Shown: positions 22,953 through 27,206 of the stretch, piece by piece
Position numbering within the stretch: the first letter of the stretch is position 1
How the letters are laid out: every line of letters starts with the position of its first letter
DNA from: DASVBE01 sp036375995
Lineage (GTDB): Bacteria; Actinomycetota; Actinomycetes; Streptosporangiales; Streptosporangiaceae
Length of the DNA stretch: 27,206 bases
Assembly: GCA_036375995.1 (NCBI GenBank)
Contig: DASVBE010000087.1
Span: 1-27,206 of the forward strand
Reading direction: 5' to 3'
The notes under the pieces: model-generated
The model's database searches: none
What the model was told of the DNA's origin: nothing
The model's input: the letters and a program-made list of their open reading frames with translations, nothing else
Position numbers and translations under genes: made by a program

Positions 22953-24757
22953 TGACCGCGATCACCGCCGAGCAGGCCGCCAGGATCGCCGCGGCCGGGG
23001 CCCCGGCGGCGGCTGGCCGCCCGGCGCGGCCCGGGCAGGCCCGGCGGGCCGTGCTCACCGCGCTGCTGGCCGGCGTGCCGCTGGCCGGGCTGTACTGCGT
23101 GGCCGCGCAGTGGCCGCTGTGGGAGCCCGCCACGGCCGGCCTGGCCGCGGTCAACCTGCTGGTCACGGTGTCGTTCTTGGCCACCGGGGTGTTCGTGTCG
23201 GCCGAGCCCGGGCACCGGGCGACCGGCGTCGCGCTGATCCTCGCCGCCCTGCTCTGGCCGGTGAACTGGCTCAGCGTGTGGATGACCGGCCCGTGGCCGC
23301 TGATCGCCGCGCTGGAGGGCCCGCTCTCCACGATCCTCGCGGTCTGGGCGCTGCTGCGCTACCCGGCACACTGGCCGCGGCGGTGGCACGAGGGCGTGGT
23401 GATCGCCGGCCTGGCCGTGCTCCAGGTCCTGGACGTGCTGCCGCGGGTGACCTCCCGGCCGGAGTGGCATAACGGTCAGCTGGCCGGCATCATCTGGCCG
23501 GCCTGGTGGCCGGACCGGACCGCGTACCTGGTCACCGAGCGGATCTACAACTACAGCTGCGTCCTGGTCGCGATCATCGCGACCACCGCGCTGATCACCC
23601 GGCTGGCCCGGCTGACCGGCCCGGACCGGCCGGTGTTCCGCCCGGTCCTGGTCGCCATCGCGGCGGCCGGCGGGCTGAGCATCGTCAGCAGCCTGACCAA
23701 CGTGATCCACGTGCCGCACTCCACCGTGATCACCGTGGACGAGCTGGAGGGCCTGGCCCTGGCCAGCGTCCCGGTCGCGTTCCTGGCTGCGTCGGCCCGC
23801 AAGTGGCTGGCCAGGGAGCGGGTGCTGGCGCTGATCGCCAGCCTGGGCCCGGCCCCCACCCCGGCACAGGTCCAGGACGTGCTGCGGACCGCGCTCGGCG
23901 ACCCCGCGCTGACCCTGCTCTACCGGGTGGCCGGCGGGCTCGGCGTGTCCGGCGGCCTGGTGGACACCCGCGGCGTGCCCACCGCCCCGATCGCGCCGGC
24001 CGGCGGAGCGGTGATCCCGGCCCCCGGCGGCGTGGTCCTGCTCACCGGCGAGCCGCTGCTGGCCCGCTACCCGGAGATGATCCGCGCCGCGGCCAGCGTG
24101 GCCGGCCTGGCCCTGCAGAACACCAGCCTGCAGGCCGCCATCAGCGCGCAGATCTACCTGGTCGGCCAGTCGGCCGGCCGGCTCGACGCCGCGGTGGACG
24201 CCGAGCGGCGGCGGATCCGCACCGCGGTCAGTGAGCTGTGCGACACGGAGCTGGCGGTCATCGCGGGGAGGCTGGCCGAGCTGGTCCAGGCCGGCCAGGA
24301 GGCCGCCGGGCCCGCCCGGTCGGCCCGTGACCTGCTCGCCGGGGTGGTGCAGGAACTGACCTGCCTGGCTGACGGCACCGGGCCGCCCGAGCTGGCCCGG
24401 CTCGGCCTGGCCGCCGCGCTGACCAGCGCCGCTGCCCGGCTGAGCCCGCGGATCACGGTCCGCGCCGACCCCGGCCCGCTGCCGTCCCGGGTGGCCGCCG
24501 CGGCCTGGTTCGCCGCCTGCGAGCTGATGACGAACGCGGTCAAGCACGGCGGCGGCTGCGCGGTCGAGGTCACCGCCTGCCGGGCGGATGGCGGCCTGCT
24601 GGTCGAGGTACGCGACGACGGGCCGGGCGGGGCCGATCCGGCCGGGTCCGGGTTGCGCGGGCTGGCCGAGCGGGCGGTCAGCCTGTCCGGCTCGCTGGTG
24701 GTCTCCAGCGGCCCGGGGTCCGGGACCCGCGCGACGGTGCGGCTGCCCCTGTGCTGA
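22952..24757 (+). CDS. Sensor kinase-like protein with intact ATPase domain but no phosphoacceptor histidine
   Basis: The 601-residue protein has several membrane segments (about 33-285), a GAF-like linker (about 290-405) and a kinase core. The helix normally bearing histidine reads DAERRRIRTAVSELCDTEL: aligned on ERRR, the phosphoacceptor position is S427. The ATPase domain is complete, with N-box ACELMTNAVKHGGG (N528), G1 DDGPGGAD (555-562), G2 GSGLRGLAERA (565-575) and GPGSGT (587-592). Its linker is homologous to that of the first kinase (LRTALGDPALTLLYR versus LRTALGDPTAAVYYR), marking the two as paralogues suited to pair. The start ATG overlaps the regulator stop (TGATG); a GTG three bases earlier is equally possible. 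It likely supplies ATP-dependent phosphotransfer to the partner; a non-kinase role remains possible. Confidence 0.9.
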   Translation: MTAITAEQAARIAAAGAPAAAGRPARPGQARRAVLTALLAGVPLAGLYCVAAQWPLWEPATAGLAAVNLLVTVSFLATGVFVSAEPGHRATGVALILAALLWPVNWLSVWMTGPWPLIAALEGPLSTILAVWALLRYPAHWPRRWHEGVVIAGLAVLQVLDVLPRVTSRPEWHNGQLAGIIWPAWWPDRTAYLVTERIYNYSCVLVAIIATTALITRLARLTGPDRPVFRPVLVAIAAAGGLSIVSSLTNVIHVPHSTVITVDELEGLALASVPVAFLAASARKWLARERVLALIASLGPAPTPAQVQDVLRTALGDPALTLLYRVAGGLGVSGGLVDTRGVPTAPIAPAGGAVIPAPGGVVLLTGEPLLARYPEMIRAAASVAGLALQNTSLQAAISAQIYLVGQSAGRLDAAVDAERRRIRTAVSELCDTELAVIAGRLAELVQAGQEAAGPARSARDLLAGVVQELTCLADGTGPPELARLGLAAALTSAAARLSPRITVRADPGPLPSRVAAAAWFAACELMTNAVKHGGGCAVEVTACRADGGLLVEVRDDGPGGADPAGSGLRGLAERAVSLSGSLVVSSGPGSGTRATVRLPLC

Positions 24758-24768
24758 GGGAACTGCGC

Positions 24769-24857
24769 TGATGGGCCGCGCCATTTCCCGGCTGGCCGTG
24801 GATTGATGGGCTGACCTGGGTTGCGCCGTTTCCGGCCAATGATCGGGTGAGTGGCCC
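24769..24857. repeat. Degenerate tandem repeats after the two-component operon
   Basis: TGATGGG at 24769 and 24804 and TGATCGG at 24840 are spaced 35 and 36 bp apart. Two GCGCC(A/G)TTTCC(C)GGC segments, at 24778 and 24823, lie between them. The copies are imperfect. They occupy the first half of the 200-bp gap between the second kinase gene and the VOC gene; nothing else is evident in that gap. Confidence 0.35.
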
Positions 24858-24957
24858 GCGCCACAGATATGCGTAACTCCTCTTCCATCGCCCACTCTCG
24901 TGCAACGATGCCCCAGGCGATGGCACCGGCGCCGCGCCCGGCGGAGGGAGCACGGCA

Positions 24958-25392
24958 GTGGCAGCACAGGTCCCGGTGGGCGGCATCCACCACCTCCGGC
25001 TCACCGTCACCGACCTGGCCCGGAGCCGGGCGTTCTACACCGGGCTGCTCGGCTTCGAGGTCATCGCCGAGTCGCCGCCCGATGACGACCCGTCCGCCGC
25101 CGAGGTGTTCAAGGTCCTGTTCGGCGGCATCGTGATGAGCCGTGGCGAACTGATCATGGGGCTGCGGCCGGTGGCGCCGGCCGGCGACCGGTTCAGCGAG
25201 GACCGGTCCGGTCTTGATCACCTCAGCTTCGCCGTCCCGTCCCACGCCGACCTGGTCGCCGCGGCCGCGCTGTTCGACGAGCACGGCGTGCCGCACGGGG
25301 AGATCACCCCGCTGCCGTCGTTCGGCATCTCGGTGCTCCCCTTCCGGGACCCGGACAACCTCGGGCTGGAGCTGACCGCACCGCTGTCCTGA
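24958..25392 (+). CDS. VOC family (glyoxalase/dioxygenase superfamily) protein
   Basis: The 144-residue protein has the paired beta-alpha-beta-beta-beta modules of the vicinal oxygen chelate fold: GGIHHLRLTVTDLARSRAFYTGLLGFEV (8-35), GLDHLSFAVPSHADLVAAAALFDEHG and PFRDPDNLGLELTAPLS at the end. Probable metal ligands are H11 or H12, the His of GLDHLSF and the Glu of LGLEL. The substrate is unknown; glutathione-independent glyoxalase, dioxygenase and resistance roles all occur in the family. GTG 24958 follows GGAGGGAG (24943-24950) by seven bases. Confidence 0.88.
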   Translation: MAAQVPVGGIHHLRLTVTDLARSRAFYTGLLGFEVIAESPPDDDPSAAEVFKVLFGGIVMSRGELIMGLRPVAPAGDRFSEDRSGLDHLSFAVPSHADLVAAAALFDEHGVPHGEITPLPSFGISVLPFRDPDNLGLELTAPLS

Positions 25393-25416
25393 CTGTCAAG
25401 GTTTGTCCGGACGCAA

Positions 25417-25431
25417 GCCCGCCGTGCGGGC
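25417..25431. terminator. Short GC hairpin after the VOC gene
   Basis: GCCCGC (25417-25422) and GCGGGC (25426-25431) pair around CGT, 24 bases after the VOC stop. There is no T run. It may end the VOC message before the lipoprotein gene. Confidence 0.35.
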
Positions 25432-25478
25432 CGGGACTGGGGCTGCCCGGCCGCCACGGCTGACGAACGGAGGAAGCA

Positions 25479-26201
25479 ATGCAGCGCCCGGCCGCGCGGT
25501 TCATGTCCGCGCTGGCAATGGTCATGGCCGCCGCGCTCGGCGCCGTGTCCTGCGGCTCACCGAACCGCGCGGGACTGGCCGCGCAGGGCCAGCCGCAGTC
25601 GCCGGGATCCAGTCCCCGGCCCGGCAGCCCTCCCGCTGACCCGCCCGCGTCCGCACCCGCGCCGCCGGGGTCGTCGGGGCGGGGGCCGTCCAGCCCGCCC
25701 GCTTCGCACCGGGGCGGGGCGCACGGGCGGACCGTGGCGAAGCGCCACCGCGGTCCCTGCGCGGGCCTGGCCTGGCAGGAGGTCACGGTCAGCAAGCCGC
25801 GGGTCATACCGGTGCCGCCGGTGCCGCTGGCCACGTCGATCCGGCTGGGCACGCACCCCAGCTGCCGGTACGACCGGCTGGTCATCCACTTCACCGGCCG
25901 GGTGCCCGGCTACGAGGTCAGGTACGTGTCCGCCAAGGCGGTCGGCCCGGCCGCGCGCCGCCTGGCCCACCGCGGCGACCGGTTCCTGCTGATCACCCTG
26001 CACCCGGCGCAGGCGCACGACCACCGCGGGAAGCAGATGATCAAGCCGTTCGCGCGGACCGCGCCGTTCCCGCTGCTGCGCGGGTACGCCGTGGTCAGCG
26101 ACTTCGAGGGCGGCCTGATCATGGTCGCGGTGGTGCACAGAACCCGCCCGTTCCGGGTCGGCATCCTGCACGAGCGCCTGTACGTCGACGTGCACCGCTG
26201 A
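25479..26201 (+). CDS. AMIN-like domain lipoprotein
   Basis: The 240-residue protein begins with a lipoprotein signal peptide (MQRPAARF, hydrophobic core, lipobox-like AVSC with C25), then a Pro/Ser-rich spacer to about residue 85. The exported domain (about 115-240) matches the actinobacterial AMIN-like pattern: YDRLVIHFTGRVPGYEVRYV, a LITLHPAQAHDHRG strand, VVSDFEGGLIMVAVV, and FRVGILHERLYVDVHR at the C-terminus. AMIN-like domains are thought to bind cell-wall polymers, but the function here is not known. GGAGGAAG sits just before ATG 25479. The TGA stop lies in a hairpin shared with the stop of the convergent oxidoreductase gene. Confidence 0.85.
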   Translation: MQRPAARFMSALAMVMAAALGAVSCGSPNRAGLAAQGQPQSPGSSPRPGSPPADPPASAPAPPGSSGRGPSSPPASHRGGAHGRTVAKRHRGPCAGLAWQEVTVSKPRVIPVPPVPLATSIRLGTHPSCRYDRLVIHFTGRVPGYEVRYVSAKAVGPAARRLAHRGDRFLLITLHPAQAHDHRGKQMIKPFARTAPFPLLRGYAVVSDFEGGLIMVAVVHRTRPFRVGILHERLYVDVHR

Positions 26202-26214
26202 CCGCGCGGGTCAG
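26198..26214. terminator. Inverted repeat containing the stop codons of two convergent genes
   Basis: CTGACC (26198-26203) and GGTCAG (26209-26214) pair around GCGCG. Each arm contains a TGA stop, that of the lipoprotein at 26199-26201 and that of the minus-strand oxidoreductase at 26211-26213. The genes end only nine bases apart, so this is the only candidate signal between them. Confidence 0.5.
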
Positions 26215-27095
26215 GTCTGCAGCGGCATCAGCTCGCGGGCCAGTCCCTCGGCGAACGCGGCCGCGTCCTGGGCCGGCGAACCCGGGCGGACCACGAACTT
26301 GCTCAGGCCGGCGGCCACGAACTGCTCGATCTTGCGGCGGGCGTCGTCCCAGCCGGTCGCCACGATGCTCGCCGGGTCGGCCCCCGGGCGCCGCCTGGCC
26401 ACCGCGGCGGCCAGCTCGTCCGGGATGCCGCCATCGGTCACCGCCAGGCTGATGCCGAAGTGCTCGGGGTCGACCTCGCGGCCCGCATCGGCGGCCGCCG
26501 CCTGGATCGCCACCCGGGCCTCCCCGGCGTCGGCCGGGCTCAGGAAGCTGCCCAGCCACCCGTCGCCCAGCCGCCCCACCCGGCGCAGCCCGGCCGGGGC
26601 GCTGCCGCCCAGCCACAGGTCCAGCGGCTTGACCGGGAGCGGCCCGACGCTGGCGTCCCGCACGGCGAAGAACCGGCCCTCGAAGTTCACCGACGGCTGG
26701 GTGAGCAGCGCGCGGACCAGGGCCAGCGATTCGTCGAACACCGCGGCGCGCTGGCCGTCAGGGACGGGGAACAGGTCCCGCTCGGCCGGGCGGGCCGGGC
26801 GCAGGCCGAACACCGGCAGGACCCGGGCGGGCGCCAGCCCGGCCAGCGTGGCCAGCTGCTTGGCCACCAGGACCGGATGCCGGCCGGGCAGAACGGTCAC
26901 GCCGGTGCCCACCTTGAGCTTGCTGGTGGTGGCCAGCGCCCAGGTCATCCCGATGAACGGCTCGGCCAGCGGCCCGTACACCATCTCCGACAGCCACAGC
27001 GAGTCCACGCCGAGCCGCTCGAGCTGCGCGGTGACGGCAATCAGCCCGTCGGGGCCGGCCGCGCCGCCCAGCCCCATCCCGATCCGGATCTTCAC
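26211..27095 (-). CDS. Luciferase-like (LLM class) F420-dependent oxidoreductase
   Basis: The 294-residue protein is a TIM-barrel LLM enzyme of the F420-dependent type. It begins MKIRIGMGLGGAAGPDGLIA, continues with VDSLWLSEMVYGPLAEPFIGMTWALATTSKLKVGTGVTVLPGRHP, and has PLDLWLGGSAPAGLRRVGRLGDGWLGSFLSPADAG in the middle; these resemble a subfamily common in mycobacteria. It differs in length and sequence from the oxidoreductase at 19562-20551, so they are not recent duplicates. The start is GTG 27095, and no clear ribosome binding site precedes it; ATG 27077 is in frame but would remove the first beta strand. The substrate is unknown. Confidence 0.88.
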   Translation of the reverse strand: MKIRIGMGLGGAAGPDGLIAVTAQLERLGVDSLWLSEMVYGPLAEPFIGMTWALATTSKLKVGTGVTVLPGRHPVLVAKQLATLAGLAPARVLPVFGLRPARPAERDLFPVPDGQRAAVFDESLALVRALLTQPSVNFEGRFFAVRDASVGPLPVKPLDLWLGGSAPAGLRRVGRLGDGWLGSFLSPADAGEARVAIQAAAADAGREVDPEHFGISLAVTDGGIPDELAAAVARRRPGADPASIVATGWDDARRKIEQFVAAGLSKFVVRPGSPAQDAAAFAEGLARELMPLQT

Positions 27096-27153
27096 GTTGC
27101 CATCCGATCACGCCGCCCGCCTCCGGGCGAGGCCGGCCAGCGCCATGGCTGCC

Positions 27154-27170
27154 AATCCTGACTAAGGATT
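27154..27170. promoter_or_regulatory. Inverted repeat upstream of the second LLM oxidoreductase
   Basis: AATCCT (27154-27159) and AGGATT (27165-27170) are perfect arms around GACTA, about 60 bp upstream of the oxidoreductase start, in the only AT-rich patch of the last 110 bases. It could be an operator for this gene or for one beyond the window. No gene is seen from 27096 to the end. Confidence 0.4.
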
Positions 27171-27206
27171 ACGGTGGCCCGCCCGCGGGCCGCCCCGCTC
27201 AAGGCC

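Noticed and set aside
22607..24967. Minus-strand open frame of 786 codons opposite the two-component genes.
   Set aside because: No domain is recognisable, and the Gln/Gly/Arg/His-rich composition is typical of a shadow frame. The forward genes show clear receiver, helix-turn-helix and ATPase motifs.
27108..27146. A 12-codon minus-strand leader peptide (MALAGLARRRAA) before the second LLM gene.
   Set aside because: It has no ribosome binding site and no link to regulation; short ORFs like this arise readily by chance in GC-rich DNA.
1..27206. tRNA or rRNA genes, insertion sequences, phage or plasmid attachment sites.
   Set aside because: No cloverleaf, transposase, integrase or terminal inverted repeat with target duplication was found. 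The two-copy hairpin element encodes nothing.

Overview
The window is very GC-rich DNA from an actinomycete. CarD, IspF, CysS and RlmB are of actinobacterial type. One F420/FMN split-barrel protein and two luciferase-like oxidoreductases of F420-type families point to a coenzyme F420 producer. PknB-type kinase, FHA-ABC exporter and DUF2993 genes, and TANNNT -10 boxes abutting start codons, fit the same group. A filamentous, Streptosporangiales-like lineage is plausible, but the genus cannot be named from this sequence. No tRNA, rRNA, CRISPR array, transposase or integrase gene was seen.

Layout. 1-501: 5' part of a minus-strand membrane protein, divergent from carD. 747-9954: housekeeping block carD - ispF ... 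cysS - rlmB, interrupted by a wax ester synthase/DGAT-type acyltransferase, a repeat-rich DUF2637 membrane protein (minus strand), a homogentisate dioxygenase and a PPOX-type flavoenzyme. ispD, which normally sits between carD and ispF in Streptomyces, is absent. 10214-12676: two secreted proteins, an L,D-transpeptidase and an alpha/beta hydrolase, each followed by a strong hairpin. 12761-19464: a signalling/export module with an FHA-FHA-ABC exporter (minus strand) divergent from a membrane Ser/Thr kinase with an extracellular beta-propeller, the latter overlapping a DUF2993 gene. 19562-20551: a luciferase-like oxidoreductase (minus strand). 20653-24757: a three-gene two-component operon. 24958-27095: a VOC protein, an AMIN-like lipoprotein and a second luciferase-like oxidoreductase (minus strand).

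The most striking system is the operon at 20653-24757, sensor kinase - response regulator - sensor kinase. The two kinases are reciprocally defective. The first keeps the phosphoacceptor histidine (DLHDGAQQ, H343) but has lost the N, G1 and G2 motifs of the ATPase domain. The second keeps a complete ATPase domain but has Ser427 where the histidine should be. They share a homologous linker and overlap the intact LuxR-type regulator on each side. The simplest reading is an obligate heteromeric kinase in which the second protein phosphorylates the first. A perfect 20-bp palindrome 32 bp upstream of the operon is the likely operator.

Other points of interest are a two-copy intergenic hairpin element whose arms differ but still pair, leaderless starts inferred for cysS and the FHA-ABC gene, palindromes in front of carD, a cluster of inverted repeats in front of the L,D-transpeptidase, and a low-complexity Ser/Thr/Pro domain in an extracytoplasmic loop of the exporter.
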